Below, in pieces: positions 18,813 to 29,200 of a stretch of 64,000 bases of DNA. Location: NCBI GenBank assembly GCA_934437985.1, contig CAKSBI010000004.1, forward strand, positions 1 through 64,000. Reading direction: 5' to 3'. This stretch comes from an uncultured Lachnospiraceae bacterium (GTDB lineage Bacteria > Bacillota > Clostridia > Lachnospirales > Lachnospiraceae). Under the pieces are notes generated by a model that saw only the letters and a list, made by a program, of their open reading frames with translations, was not told where the DNA came from and searched no databases. Each line of letters starts with the position of its first letter. Position 1 is the first letter of the stretch. The position numbers and the translations under genes were made by a program.

Positions 18813-18935
18813 AATAACAACACCCCTCAGATCAGATTCTGGACAATATTATATATAATCTGCCATCCAATAACAATACCTGTCCGCACGAAAAAGCATA
18901 TTATTTTGTCTGATTGTTATTACAACAGGCAGTTA

Positions 18936-20672
18936 TCAGGGTATGCTCCCCGAAATACACAATGCTCCCCACCCAGCCTGCGGATTGGGCCAGATATCAA
19001 ATCCCGGCAGCTTTCTTGCCCCGGCTATCAGATATGCTTTTAACTTATCAGCATACAGATACGGATCATTTCCATCAATTATTCCCCACTGCATCAGACA
19101 GCTTGCGGCCCCGGTAACAAACGGCGTTGCCATTGACGTTCCAGTCTTTGCCGTATATCCTCCCCTTGGAGCCGCTGATATTATATCTACGCCCGGTGCC
19201 ACTATTTCAGGCTTAACAATACCACTCGTTGTATATCCCCTGCCGGAAAACGGCGCAATTGAATCTGTTGCCGAATCATACGCCCCGACAGACATAACAC
19301 TGCCTGCCGTGGAAGGAATTGTAAGAGTTGTATCCGCAGCCGGATTAAGAAATAAGGTGTCAGTATATATTGAGCTTCCTGCCGGAAGCCACATATAATA
19401 CTCACCACTTACGATCTTTTCCGGAATAAGTTCAATAGTCCATATCCCACCATTAAAAAAATCTCCTTCAGGTGACATGTCTATATATATCTCCTGATTA
19501 ACACTGTATGGTGTCGGTTCCCCATAATACACAAGAATATCTGTATTGTATATTCTGTATTTTGTAACAGGTCCTGCCTGTGTCAATGTTCCGGTTGATG
19601 AGCCGTCAGGCGCAGTTATCACAACATTGAACTTATCGTAATAATTCTTCCATATCTGGACACTAAAAGCCGACGTGTATTCATATACGGCAATCTCAAC
19701 CCTCTCGGTTGTTCTGCCTACCCTGCCTGACGTATGCCGTCCCGATATTCCTTCATTTCCTGTACCGACAACAATAAAGCTTCTGCCAACCGAAGCTGCG
19801 TTAGCTATATAATCCTCCAGCAGTGAATTCCCTGCATGCGAACCATAATTATTACCATAACTGATATTTACCGCCACAGGTATCCCCAGCCCATAGGCTT
19901 TTCTGACAGAATAATCTATTGCCTGAATCAATTTAGATGTCATCGGAAATGAATTGTTACGTGCCGTTCCAAGCTTCACCGCTATAATATCACATTCCGG
20001 GGCACAGCCTGCATATCTGCCACGGCTTGCACGTCCATTGCCTGCCGCAATCCCCAGAACATGTGTTCCGTGTTCACTTCCTGCCATTTCAATATAAGGA
20101 CCATTTATCAGCTCATTTATTGCTTCACGGCTGTACTGTGTACCTATATTATAGCCTTCCGGCGGCATACCTGAATCATCTGACTGGTCCCACAGGAATA
20201 ATATGCGTGATGTTCCGTCATTATTGATAAAATCCGGATGGAATATGTCAAATCCACTGTCAATAACAGCAACTATGGTGCCTTTTCCGGTAAGGCCTGA
20301 AAAGAATACATTTCCCGGAGCCGTATTTTGAAACAGTCTCCTTTGCACTGAATCAAAACAAGAGTCATGCTTTGCATTATTAACTGCAAAATACAGACTC
20401 TTTGGCTTCTCCATATATTCAATTACCGGTAAAGCAGCCACATAATCTATCCTATCCCTTGGAATAACAAGTACAGCATAGCCACCATACAGATATGTAA
20501 CTGTAATCCCCTCCTGCAACAGCTGATCAAGGCTTGTATTATACTTGACAATTACCTCCCATGTATCGTTCAGGCTGTCATACCCCGTATCCAGATCATA
20601 TCCTTTTTCAAGCTCACTGTCAGTAACATTAAGTGCCAGATTCAACAGATTATCAATCTTTTCGTCAACCAT
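18936..20672 (-). CDS. Subtilisin-like serine peptidase (S8 family)
   Basis: About 578 residues. The catalytic triad is complete: Asp in VAVIDSGFDIFHPD, His in GSEHGTHVLGIAAGNG, Ser in GTSMATPFVTGAA. About 105 residues precede the catalytic domain and resemble an inhibitor-like prodomain (YGGYAVLVIPRDRIDYV). There is no signal peptide, so it is cytoplasmic or exported non-classically. A beta-rich insert of about 140 residues sits between His and Ser, as in the clostridial CspA/B/C-type subtilases. Start chosen at ATG 20672 (MVDEKIDN) because GGAG lies upstream; the ATG at 20690 has no ribosome site. It follows the diguanylate cyclase gene by 34 nt. Germination or surface processing are possible roles, unproven. 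Confidence 0.85.
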   Translation of the reverse strand: MVDEKIDNLLNLALNVTDSELEKGYDLDTGYDSLNDTWEVIVKYNTSLDQLLQEGITVTYLYGGYAVLVIPRDRIDYVAALPVIEYMEKPKSLYFAVNNAKHDSCFDSVQRRLFQNTAPGNVFFSGLTGKGTIVAVIDSGFDIFHPDFINNDGTSRILFLWDQSDDSGMPPEGYNIGTQYSREAINELINGPYIEMAGSEHGTHVLGIAAGNGRASRGRYAGCAPECDIIAVKLGTARNNSFPMTSKLIQAIDYSVRKAYGLGIPVAVNISYGNNYGSHAGNSLLEDYIANAASVGRSFIVVGTGNEGISGRHTSGRVGRTTERVEIAVYEYTSAFSVQIWKNYYDKFNVVITAPDGSSTGTLTQAGPVTKYRIYNTDILVYYGEPTPYSVNQEIYIDMSPEGDFFNGGIWTIELIPEKIVSGEYYMWLPAGSSIYTDTLFLNPAADTTLTIPSTAGSVMSVGAYDSATDSIAPFSGRGYTTSGIVKPEIVAPGVDIISAAPRGGYTAKTGTSMATPFVTGAASCLMQWGIIDGNDPYLYADKLKAYLIAGARKLPGFDIWPNPQAGWGALCISGSIP

Positions 20673-20706
20673 ATATATAATAAACTCCATTAGTATTACA
20701 AGGTTA

Positions 20707-22362
20707 TTATATTCGTTCTATATGATAGGTATTCTTACCATTTTCCTTCGCCTTGTACATGGCCTCATCTGCTTTTTCGATCAGCGAAGTACGTTCCCGG
20801 CCGCCACACTGTACTATAACAACACCTATACTGCATGTCACAACTGCACGGGTGCCTTTATCCCCCAGACTGATTCCTATCTGCATAATGTCAAGATATT
20901 CAGTAAGAACTTCAGTAATGTTATCTATCACAGTCGAATCTGATATATAGAATACAAATTCGTCACCACCTATTCTTCCAACTTCACCATCAATCAGCCT
21001 TTCAAGCGTTGAGGCAACAAAACAGAGTACCTGGTCACCAATCCTGTGGCCATACATTGTATTAAAGCTCCTGAAATCATCAATGTCAACAAATCCTATG
21101 GCAATTTCTGACTTTTTCTTATTAACATCCACAAGCTCACTGTCAAGAAGATTCTCAAATGCCCTTTTATTATTAATTCCCGTAAGTACGTCCGAATCAG
21201 CAAGCTCTTCAAGATTCTGTCTTATCTGTTCCTCTTTTTGGAAGTCCTTTTCAAGAATAGCAAGCAGACCATCAAGCTGATTAGTCACATAACCAAGCTC
21301 CGTATTGGCATGATAATTAACCCTTGCTGAATAATCATGCTCCCTCTGGACAATATCAAGTGTATCAACAATCTTATGGACAGGCTTTAACATAAGTCCT
21401 GTAATATAGAACTCTATTACTATTACCGCAATTATAATGACAGCCATGACAAATACAACAAGTAACCTGAAATCTGCTGAGGCACTATTATAAAATCCGG
21501 CATCCATACACAGTATTACATTCCAGTCTGTATATTCAACCCTGCAATAACTTGCAATATAGTCATCCCCGCCATTTTTATACTCAAACTCACCTGATGG
21601 AGAAGCAATTCTGTCTATTGACCTCCATACCTCTTCAATCCCGGACAACAGTGTATCGTCATTATCATCCGACTGTCCAGCTCCTGCAATAGCCCTGCCT
21701 GCAGATATAACATCACCATTTCCATCAACTATATTAACAATTCCATGCTCTGCAGCCACTGCATTGGTTCTCATTGTATCAAAATAATCGGCAGCCAGCT
21801 CTTCAACAATATATCCGATAAGCTTATCCCCCGAAAACACTCCGATAATTGCCACAACTGCTGACACCTCTTTTCCGTCATCAGTTGTACGTTTGCACAT
21901 ATCCGATATACAGAAATTACCACCACGAAAATCTGCCTTTGTGTTCATTAAAGCACTGTATTCTCCCCTTGATGCCTCAGCTGTTGATGATACCACCTTA
22001 AAATTCCTGTCAATAACTGATACACTCACCAGATAATCTTTGGAATCCAGCTGTTCACTAAGCATATTATCAAGATAACGGACATCCATATGTCTCGTAC
22101 TGAGGCTTGCCCATATAGCCTCCTTAACAATACTGAGCTGCGCCAGCATATCCATATTCTCTTTTCGGCTCTCACAAAAATTATTAACACTCTTAACCTG
22201 GTTTTCTGAAAGCATTGTAAGATTGTCATGCATCACCATATCAGTACGTTCCGCATTTTTATGTATCATCCATGTACCAAATACAGCCACAGGAACAACA
22301 GATGTTAATAATAACACAACAAATATTATATTACGTAATTTATGTACACCCCTACGCCTCAT
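20707..22362 (-). CDS. Membrane diguanylate cyclase (Cache-HAMP-GGDEF)
   Basis: 551 residues. TM helix at about 10-30, extracellular Cache-like sensor to about 290, second TM (VFVMAVIIIAVIVIEFYIT), HAMP region (KPVHKIVDTLDIVQREHDYSA), then a GGDEF domain with intact RIGGDEFVFY at about 463-472. It should make cyclic di-GMP from GTP in response to an extracellular ligand. No RxxD inhibitory-site motif stands directly before the GGDEF motif. Start at 22362 with GGGAG upstream. Adjacent genes for surface polysaccharide and exported proteins are plausible outputs but not proven ones. Confidence 0.92.
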   Translation of the reverse strand: MRRRGVHKLRNIIFVVLLLTSVVPVAVFGTWMIHKNAERTDMVMHDNLTMLSENQVKSVNNFCESRKENMDMLAQLSIVKEAIWASLSTRHMDVRYLDNMLSEQLDSKDYLVSVSVIDRNFKVVSSTAEASRGEYSALMNTKADFRGGNFCISDMCKRTTDDGKEVSAVVAIIGVFSGDKLIGYIVEELAADYFDTMRTNAVAAEHGIVNIVDGNGDVISAGRAIAGAGQSDDNDDTLLSGIEEVWRSIDRIASPSGEFEYKNGGDDYIASYCRVEYTDWNVILCMDAGFYNSASADFRLLVVFVMAVIIIAVIVIEFYITGLMLKPVHKIVDTLDIVQREHDYSARVNYHANTELGYVTNQLDGLLAILEKDFQKEEQIRQNLEELADSDVLTGINNKRAFENLLDSELVDVNKKKSEIAIGFVDIDDFRSFNTMYGHRIGDQVLCFVASTLERLIDGEVGRIGGDEFVFYISDSTVIDNITEVLTEYLDIMQIGISLGDKGTRAVVTCSIGVVIVQCGGRERTSLIEKADEAMYKAKENGKNTYHIERI

Positions 22363-22478
22363 TACATTCTCCCTTTGTAAATATTATACAAAAAATGTTG
22401 CATATATATATTAATACTATCACATTGCACATATTATGTAAAGTATTTACATAAACCCACTATCATTTTGTTATCATT

Positions 22479-24026
22479 TTACTGATGACCCATTATACGT
22501 CCAAACCATCCTGCAACAGAATCATCGATAGAACTGACATAACTATAATAATATTGCTTCTGTTCATCCGGAACATCAAGCTTTTTTACGAGCTTTGCAG
22601 CTTCAATCCGTACATTTTTATAATTCTTCTGTTCTTCAATATAATCAATAATTTCCGCAATGCTTATATCACTGCTGTATATCATTTCATACCTTCTATA
22701 TCTCGCGGTAACTTTATCCGGGATATAATCAATACCATTTGCAAGTGCAAGAACACCATAGTCCTCACATTCCCTGTAACCATTTTTCATAAAGAACTCA
22801 TTATCAGCATAAACTTCCGTCGCTTTCGCTGTATCGTCATTTCTGATATACAATTCAAGTTGCCGTATTTTTCCAATTCCATATAATGAAACTGACATTA
22901 CAAAAACAATACATATCCCGGAAATAATCGATATGGGCGGATGTATTTTTTTTGAAATATCCTTCTCATATAACGGCTCATACAACGCTAGAAATATAAG
23001 CAGCACGTCAAGTCCCGCAAAATACAGATTATATTCCATAACAGAATGAACCATTATCACTACCGCTGCAAGATTATAAGCATTCCTGCATTTTTTATAC
23101 TTGTATATAACAAGAACAAGCAGTGCCAGAAGTACTATCATTGACATAAGTCCTGCATCCACCCCTGCCTGAACGTAACTGTTATGGATAACCCCTGCCG
23201 GATAATACGCAGTCTGATAAAACGGAAATACATACTGCCAGTTATCAGGTCCAATACCACACACTACATTTGACATAAGAACCCTGATACCATCATATGA
23301 ATGGATAACCCTTTCAAGAAGCGATTCCATGCCAAGTCTGTATAATACAAATATACCTGCACAGCCTGTAACTACCGCCAGGGCGGCAATAATGAAACGT
23401 ACATATTTTATATTACTGATTTTTCCTTTAAACCATTCCAAACGCATTCCATGAATTCCCAGCATAACCACCGTTACTATTACTGCACCATAAGATTTTG
23501 TACATATTAACGCCGCAAGACACAGAACAGATAAATATTTTACATACTTTTTGTCTGATAATAATGCCAGGATAAAGCACACTGCATACCAGCAGCCGGC
23601 AGCATTGGCATACTGAAAGGTAAACATAAGACTATTTCCAACAACTAACGTGTCACGATTGTCTATTCCAAAATATACCATCAGCCCGGCAGCACTTGTC
23701 ATGATACCTGCAGCTGTAATATATCTGAGCAGTTTTTCTCTATGCATTTTATCAACCGTTGCATATAAAGCTGCTAATACAAATAAGGCTAATGGAAGCA
23801 TAGCCTTACTTATAACGCTGTATGACATTCCATTAACCACTGATGATATAACATATAAAACAGCAAGAAGCAGAAGTGCAGGCTGCCCTGATGTATAAGT
23901 AAGCTTTTTGCTTCTTACCATCAGCAGCAATGCACTGCTGATTCCTGCAATAATATATGTCTGAGGATAATATCCTCCCTGTATTAACACCAAAAGCAAT
24001 AAACACAAGAACAAATATATACTCAT
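22479..24026 (-). CDS. O-antigen ligase/polymerase-like membrane protein
   Basis: 515 residues with about 10-12 TM helices. The large loop has VVCGIGPDNWQYVFPFY and GVIHNSYVQAGVDAGLMS, the periplasmic-loop signature of the Wzy_C/WaaL family. A soluble C-terminal tail of about 120 residues follows. In Gram-positives such proteins polymerise or ligate surface polysaccharide; the acceptor here is unknown. The gene begins 16 nt after the WG-repeat protein gene ends, with a weak ribosome site, so the two are probably co-transcribed and perhaps translationally coupled. Confidence 0.8.
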   Translation of the reverse strand: MSIYLFLCLLLLVLIQGGYYPQTYIIAGISSALLLMVRSKKLTYTSGQPALLLLAVLYVISSVVNGMSYSVISKAMLPLALFVLAALYATVDKMHREKLLRYITAAGIMTSAAGLMVYFGIDNRDTLVVGNSLMFTFQYANAAGCWYAVCFILALLSDKKYVKYLSVLCLAALICTKSYGAVIVTVVMLGIHGMRLEWFKGKISNIKYVRFIIAALAVVTGCAGIFVLYRLGMESLLERVIHSYDGIRVLMSNVVCGIGPDNWQYVFPFYQTAYYPAGVIHNSYVQAGVDAGLMSMIVLLALLVLVIYKYKKCRNAYNLAAVVIMVHSVMEYNLYFAGLDVLLIFLALYEPLYEKDISKKIHPPISIISGICIVFVMSVSLYGIGKIRQLELYIRNDDTAKATEVYADNEFFMKNGYRECEDYGVLALANGIDYIPDKVTARYRRYEMIYSSDISIAEIIDYIEEQKNYKNVRIEAAKLVKKLDVPDEQKQYYYSYVSSIDDSVAGWFGRIMGHQ

Positions 24027-24042
24027 ATTGAAATTCTGCCGG

Positions 24043-25965
24043 TTACTTAACCTTAACCTTCTTCACTGCACTCCATTTCTTTGAGAACACCTTTTTCTTA
24101 CCATTAAGCTTATAAGCTTTAACTCTTACATAATATGTCTTTTTAGACTTAAGCTTCTTTATAACAACCTTTGACTTTGCTTTTGTAAGACTTTCCGGCT
24201 TCTTAAAATTCTTCTTAAGTGAATACTCTACCTTGTATCCCTTAACACCATTTTTAAGCTTTGGAAGGGTAACCGTCACCTTCTTCTTACCGGCAGCAAC
24301 TTTATAAGCCTTAACCTTAGCAGGTGCCTTTACGGAAGCCGGTGTTGTGGCAGCATTATTATTAGCAGCAGGTGCCGGTGTTGCGGTAACAGCAGGAGCC
24401 GGTGTTGCAAGTGCCGGGTTAGCAATAAGTCTTACAATACCCCATTTTCCGTCCTGGCTGCGTACAGGCATATAGCCGTCATACTCATATCCATATGTTG
24501 TATATTTTGCATAATCATACACGCATATAAGGTTTTTATTCATGTCATATATCTCTTCACTCTGATTCATTCTGTGGACATATATCTTTGAAGGACTCGT
24601 GCCTATATATTCACATTCTCCCACATTGAAGAATTCCGTTCCATCCATATTATATATGACACACTTCGAGTAACCCTTTACATTACCTTCTGCATCTTTA
24701 TTCTCTGAATATACTTTCAGGTACCTGCCGTCTATTTCAACACCATCACACAATCCCTTGAACTTTGATGAATCAAACACAACGTTACCCTTAAGGTCAA
24801 GGAGCTTATAACCAGGCTTATCTGAATATGCATAATTTTCTGTATTGACCTTGATACAATAATTCTTATTGATATATCCGCTGCTGATTCCTTTTGATTC
24901 ACCAATATCAACCATTGAATTATCTTTTCTGCTAATCAGATAATAATGTGAACATTTAATATCATCATTATCATATACATACTTTGAAACCATGAGATAT
25001 TCATTTGACGCAAAGGCTTCGATATCATCATAATCTGCATATTCACCAAGGATATTTCCTGATGCATCTATCTCTTTCCAGCATTTCTTTGAGTCAAAAC
25101 GTACAAATACTGTTCCACTGTAATAATTAACCTTAACTCTGTTAAATTCTTCTCCACGTTTAATTATAACTTTTCCATTATATGCAACAAGTTCTTCCTT
25201 ATATTCATTAATGACATCGTCACCATCATTAATTTCTTCCCTGTAACGTACCCTGATATAACCGCCCAAATCATCGTATGAATCAGCATTCTCTATGGTT
25301 GCTGTCTTATTCATACTGCTGTCAAATATCTCATATGTACGGAGATTCTTCGCTGAATCCTCAATCGTAGCCCTATAATAACTCTGTCCATTAAAGTAGG
25401 TCTCCGATACATTAGTATATTTTCCAGTCTCTGTCAGCTTTTCAATTACATTAGAAGATCCTGATGAACCCTTAGGCTGCTCCCCCTTTAATGTACCGTC
25501 AAACCCAAAGTACTTATAGGAAGTTTCTGTCTCAACTACCACCTGGGCAGCGTACTGGTTAGTAGCATTGTCACGCACTTTCTGTATATATGCATGAGAA
25601 CATACACCAAGGTCATGCTGTACATGTTCTGCATAATCCATTATGTATGCATGATTACTGTTATCAACTACAACCATGCTCTTTGAAACAGTAGTAATAC
25701 TGATATTCTTATACTTACCACGCTGAACAATTTCTTTGCCGGTTGTATCAATAAGTGCACACTTTTCATCCTTATCCTTTACGCTGGCAACACCATTAAT
25801 AAAACCATACACACTCTCATAGACCATTGACGGCTCAAGTATTGTAACAAATACTTTCTGTGCAACCGCCGCTGCTGCCCTCACTCCTTCTGCAGGCATC
25901 ATTTCTACCATCAGAACTGCTGCAAGCAATAACGCTGTCAGACTGACCAACTTCTTCTTTAACAC
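24043..25965 (-). CDS. Exported WG-repeat-like protein with C-terminal Fn3-like module (paralogue 1)
   Basis: 640 residues starting at GTG (25965) with GGAG 11 nt upstream. Signal peptide (LVSLTALLLAAVLMVEMM, cleavage near 31), then repeated WG-type beta units such as CALIDTTGKEIVQRGKY and KWGIVRLIANP, an Ala/Pro/Thr linker, and a basic Fn3-like C-terminal module (KGYKVEYSLKKNF, KKTYYVRVKAYK). It is a clear paralogue of the gene at 26896-28986, with the same domain order and signal peptide style. No anchoring motif is seen; the basic C-terminal module could bind the wall. Ligand unknown. Confidence 0.8.
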   Translation of the reverse strand: MLKKKLVSLTALLLAAVLMVEMMPAEGVRAAAAVAQKVFVTILEPSMVYESVYGFINGVASVKDKDEKCALIDTTGKEIVQRGKYKNISITTVSKSMVVVDNSNHAYIMDYAEHVQHDLGVCSHAYIQKVRDNATNQYAAQVVVETETSYKYFGFDGTLKGEQPKGSSGSSNVIEKLTETGKYTNVSETYFNGQSYYRATIEDSAKNLRTYEIFDSSMNKTATIENADSYDDLGGYIRVRYREEINDGDDVINEYKEELVAYNGKVIIKRGEEFNRVKVNYYSGTVFVRFDSKKCWKEIDASGNILGEYADYDDIEAFASNEYLMVSKYVYDNDDIKCSHYYLISRKDNSMVDIGESKGISSGYINKNYCIKVNTENYAYSDKPGYKLLDLKGNVVFDSSKFKGLCDGVEIDGRYLKVYSENKDAEGNVKGYSKCVIYNMDGTEFFNVGECEYIGTSPSKIYVHRMNQSEEIYDMNKNLICVYDYAKYTTYGYEYDGYMPVRSQDGKWGIVRLIANPALATPAPAVTATPAPAANNNAATTPASVKAPAKVKAYKVAAGKKKVTVTLPKLKNGVKGYKVEYSLKKNFKKPESLTKAKSKVVIKKLKSKKTYYVRVKAYKLNGKKKVFSKKWSAVKKVKVK

Positions 25966-25998
25966 TTTTATTCACTCTCCTCTATGATAATATATAAT

Positions 25999-26027
25999 AT
26001 AATAAATAATATCACAAGCCGTAACAA
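25999..26027 (-). promoter_or_regulatory. Promoter of WG-repeat paralogue 1
   Basis: Minus strand TTGTTA (26027-26022), 17 nt, TATTAT (26004-25999). Confidence 0.55.
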
Positions 26028-26070
26028 AATGCCACTTTTTTTTGATGCTGCAGGCATAATGACACGGCAT

Positions 26071-26099
26071 TTGATATCATTGTAATTATAATATATAAT
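26071..26099 (+). promoter_or_regulatory. Promoter of the phosphopantetheinyl transferase gene
   Basis: TTGATA (26071-26076), 17 nt, TATAAT (26094-26099). It is divergent from the WG-repeat promoter, with 43 nt between the two -35 boxes. Confidence 0.75.
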
Positions 26100-26152
26100 A
26101 TTTTCTATTCAATGTTTACAAAACATATAATACTATGCTACGGGGTATCCAT

Positions 26153-26815
26153 ATGACTATAACAGCCTTATTATTATCAGATGCCGACATATATAACAGC
26201 ACTGAGATATTCAGAAAATACAATGAATTAATTCCTTCGTACAGACATGAACGAATTATATCTTCAAAAAATATACATTCCCGCGCCATCACCATATATG
26301 CGGGTCTGTTCATGTCATATATGGTTCACTCTGATACCGGAATTGATATTACCGATATAACTATAAATCCTGATACTTTTGGCAAACCACAGCTTAAAAA
26401 CCTTACAGATTACCATTTTTCAATATCACACAGCCGTAATCTTATTGTATTTACAGGCAGTAAATATCCGGCAGGTATTGACGCAGAGTATATACGCAGT
26501 TATAACCGGAAGCTTGCCCTGCGTTTTTTCAGTAATGAAGAATATAATCATATTGAGGCATCAGTACCGCATATGCAGGCTTATGAATTTACCAGATTAT
26601 GGACAATGAAGGAGGCGTATGTAAAAATGACAGGCATCGGCCTCTCCATGCCTGTTAACTCATTTTGCGTTATAAGCGGCATTAACGGTTGTCACTTTGA
26701 AGAGCATCCAATCAACGATTGCATAATAACCACCTGCAGCGCATATGATGAATACCCGGCCGAAGAATCAAAGGTTGTTTACATCAATACAGCTGACATT
26801 CTGAGCAATCTATGA
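26153..26815 (+). CDS. 4'-phosphopantetheinyl transferase, Sfp type
   Basis: 220 residues. Start at 26153 (MTITALLLSD) with GGGG 7 nt upstream rather than the ATG at 26135. Signature motifs are intact: PAGIDAEYI with the Mg-binding Asp and Glu, RFFSNEEY, and LWTMKEAYVKMTGIGL (the WxxKEAxxK motif). It moves the phosphopantetheine arm of CoA onto acyl or peptidyl carrier proteins. Sfp-type enzymes usually serve secondary metabolism, but no carrier protein, NRPS or PKS gene is in the window, so the target is unknown. It is the only plus-strand gene between about 1 and 29 kb. Confidence 0.92.
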   Translation: MTITALLLSDADIYNSTEIFRKYNELIPSYRHERIISSKNIHSRAITIYAGLFMSYMVHSDTGIDITDITINPDTFGKPQLKNLTDYHFSISHSRNLIVFTGSKYPAGIDAEYIRSYNRKLALRFFSNEEYNHIEASVPHMQAYEFTRLWTMKEAYVKMTGIGLSMPVNSFCVISGINGCHFEEHPINDCIITTCSAYDEYPAEESKVVYINTADILSNL

Positions 26816-26826
26816 ATCCTATATAA

Positions 26827-26874
26827 AAAGAAGATTAAAGCGGAACTGTTTGAGTTATCACTTTAATCTTCTTT
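26827..26874. terminator. Bidirectional terminator between convergent genes
   Basis: A 14-bp A/T-rich stem, AAAGAAGATTAAAG (26827-26840) with CTTTAATCTTCTTT (26861-26874), lies between the stops of the PPTase gene and WG paralogue 2. The loop is 20 nt. T-rich stretches follow on both strands. Confidence 0.6.
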
Positions 26875-26895
26875 AATTATCAGGCATGATTGTCT

Positions 26896-28986
26896 TTATT
26901 TAACTTTTCCCTTTTTTACAACGCTCCACTTCTTTGAAAATACTTTTTTGCTTCCATTAAGCGCATATGACTTAGCTCTTACATAATATGTCTTACCTGA
27001 CTTAAGCTTCTTAATTACAACGTTATTCTTCTTAACAACTATGCTCTTAGCTCCCTTGAAGTTCTTCTTAAGAGAATACTGGACTCTGTATCCCTTAACA
27101 GTACCCTTAACCTTTGGAAGCTTAACTGTAAGCTGCTTCTTACCTGATACAACCTTTGCTATCTTAGCCCTGGCAGGAGCTTTTACCGGAGCAGGTGTAG
27201 CAGTTTCCTCTTCTTCATCAGGTTCATTGTCAACATATACGATAAATGTTGGTGATGGAGCCGGTGTATTAGTCGGCTCTGCCGTGCTTGTAGGCACTGC
27301 TGTCGGTGTAGGTGTCGGGGTAGGAAGTGCTGAGCGGTCAACAAGCTTCAGAATTCCCCACTTACCCTTAGACTCATACGGAACATATCCGTTAGATACA
27401 GTTCCAATGCTGTCATACTTGCTCTTCTCTAATGTATAAAGGAACTTACCATCCATAGTATACTGCTCAACATCACCATTAAGCAGTTCTACATTAATCG
27501 AATCACCATTAACTACAGCACTCTTACACGCATCCGTCTCAAATAATACGGTCTTACCATCTTCCTTAAGTATTGCTACAGCTGAATATCCGTTAATCTC
27601 ATCATACTTATTCTTTCTGTACTTATAGCAGTAATAATATGAACCATCTGTCATTACAACATCATACTGTTCCTTATATCCTGAGGAATCAAATACTACA
27701 GTTCCATCGACATCAATATACTTGTATCCAGGCGTATAAGCTATTACCACACCATCCTTCATATCCTTGGCAGGTATATTCGGAATTAACTTAATTACAT
27801 TCTTACCCTTATAGTTAACTACTGACATATCATTATACTCGCCAATATCAGTTGTCCTGACATCCTTCATATCTACAATGTAAAAATGCTTTACTGCCTC
27901 GTCATCCTTATATGAATTATTCTCTGTACGAAGATAGAATCCGCCAAACCCTGAAAGAATGGAAATACTGTCATATGCGCCAACCTTTGTCTTAACTGTT
28001 CCATCTGTATTAAGCACAACCCATCCTTCATATTCATCAACATCAGCAAGTATGCAGTCATTCTCTTCTGAATAGATAACACTCTGGAGTCCCTTGTCTG
28101 CTCCAACAACCTCATCACCTGCATAAGTAATAAGCTTATATGTATATCTGTACTCAGGTTCCGGCTCTGGAGGCACCTCACCCTCTGCAGGCTCGTTAGT
28201 TGGTTCAGGAGTTTCCTTCGGTTCTTCCGGAACGATTTCTTCTTCATATGTAACGAGTAATGTCCCCGGATAGATATTGTCGCACTTGTAAGCCCCATCA
28301 ACTGTGTATACCTCATTCATTGAAGCATCTACAACATAAAACTTACCCTTCTCATCTTTCTTTGTGCATAAACAATATTCAGCTCCTTTTTCATTGGAAA
28401 GAACCCTGACTTTTTCATAATTACCTGCAGCAACAAGCTTCTTACTGAGTTCAGTCTCAGTGACTGCTCCCAGATCACCATTCACTTCTTCAACAAGTGT
28501 ACCATCAAGCTTATAGAAGCTATAGATGTTATTTTTCTCAATCCTTACCGTTGCAAATACTTCCCCGGTCTTCTCATCTTCATACATATAAACGTTAGTA
28601 CTGTCGCATTCGCCAAAATCCTTAACAGTCTCTTCCTTGTAATTAACAAGGCGGGCATGGTCATCAGTATCCTGGACCAGCATGATTTCTACGCCTTCTA
28701 TCAGCTCTATATTCTTATACTTACCGCATGCAGCAACTTCCTTGCCTGTTACATCAATAAGGCCGGTCTTACCATCAGCATCCACTACAGTGGCATAGCC
28801 GTTAACAAATCCCTTAACACTGCTATAATCCAATGTAACACCCTCGACAGGGATAAATGCCTGTTCTGACTCTTTTTTTACTACCTGCTGTTCATCAGCA
28901 CTTACTCCGGCTGCCGGTGCAGCTTCAATAAGCAATGCCAGACTGAGGACAGCTGCCATTACTTTTACACAATTCTTCTTAAGCAT
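26896..28986 (-). CDS. Exported WG-repeat-like protein with C-terminal Fn3-like module (paralogue 2)
   Basis: 696 residues. Signal peptide (VMAAVLSLALLIEAAPAAG), WG-type repeats (KTGLIDVTGKEVAACGKY, KWGILKLVDRS), a Pro/Glu-rich insertion (EPTNEPAEGEVPPEPEPE) absent from paralogue 1, a Thr/Pro linker, and the basic Fn3-like C-terminal module (KGYRVQYSLKKNF, SGKTYYVRAKSYAL). Start at 28986 with GAAGGA upstream. It and the 24043-25965 gene flank the PPTase gene, suggesting an old tandem duplication. Exported and probably wall-associated; function unknown. Confidence 0.8.
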   Translation of the reverse strand: MLKKNCVKVMAAVLSLALLIEAAPAAGVSADEQQVVKKESEQAFIPVEGVTLDYSSVKGFVNGYATVVDADGKTGLIDVTGKEVAACGKYKNIELIEGVEIMLVQDTDDHARLVNYKEETVKDFGECDSTNVYMYEDEKTGEVFATVRIEKNNIYSFYKLDGTLVEEVNGDLGAVTETELSKKLVAAGNYEKVRVLSNEKGAEYCLCTKKDEKGKFYVVDASMNEVYTVDGAYKCDNIYPGTLLVTYEEEIVPEEPKETPEPTNEPAEGEVPPEPEPEYRYTYKLITYAGDEVVGADKGLQSVIYSEENDCILADVDEYEGWVVLNTDGTVKTKVGAYDSISILSGFGGFYLRTENNSYKDDEAVKHFYIVDMKDVRTTDIGEYNDMSVVNYKGKNVIKLIPNIPAKDMKDGVVIAYTPGYKYIDVDGTVVFDSSGYKEQYDVVMTDGSYYYCYKYRKNKYDEINGYSAVAILKEDGKTVLFETDACKSAVVNGDSINVELLNGDVEQYTMDGKFLYTLEKSKYDSIGTVSNGYVPYESKGKWGILKLVDRSALPTPTPTPTAVPTSTAEPTNTPAPSPTFIVYVDNEPDEEEETATPAPVKAPARAKIAKVVSGKKQLTVKLPKVKGTVKGYRVQYSLKKNFKGAKSIVVKKNNVVIKKLKSGKTYYVRAKSYALNGSKKVFSKKWSVVKKGKVK

Positions 28987-29116
28987 AATAATCCTTCACT
29001 CTCCTACTTACATATTTGCCATGATTATATCACACATCTGCCGATAAAACCATCAATATTTATTGATATATTATTCCAAACGGCTGTTCATATCTGATAT
29101 TGAATCCGAAGCAAAA

Positions 29117-29132
29117 GTCCAACATATTGGAC
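29117..29132. promoter_or_regulatory. Palindrome GTCCAA-CATA-TTGGAC, possible operator
   Basis: A perfect 6+6 bp palindrome about 70 nt upstream of the small membrane protein gene. It overlaps a possible -10 (CATATT) spaced 17 nt from TTGAAT (29100-29105). No regulator is assigned. Confidence 0.35.
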
Positions 29133-29200
29133 AACTGATCTTGTATCATCTATATGTCAGACAACATGATGACAAAAAATACAACCCGGAGGATAACAAT

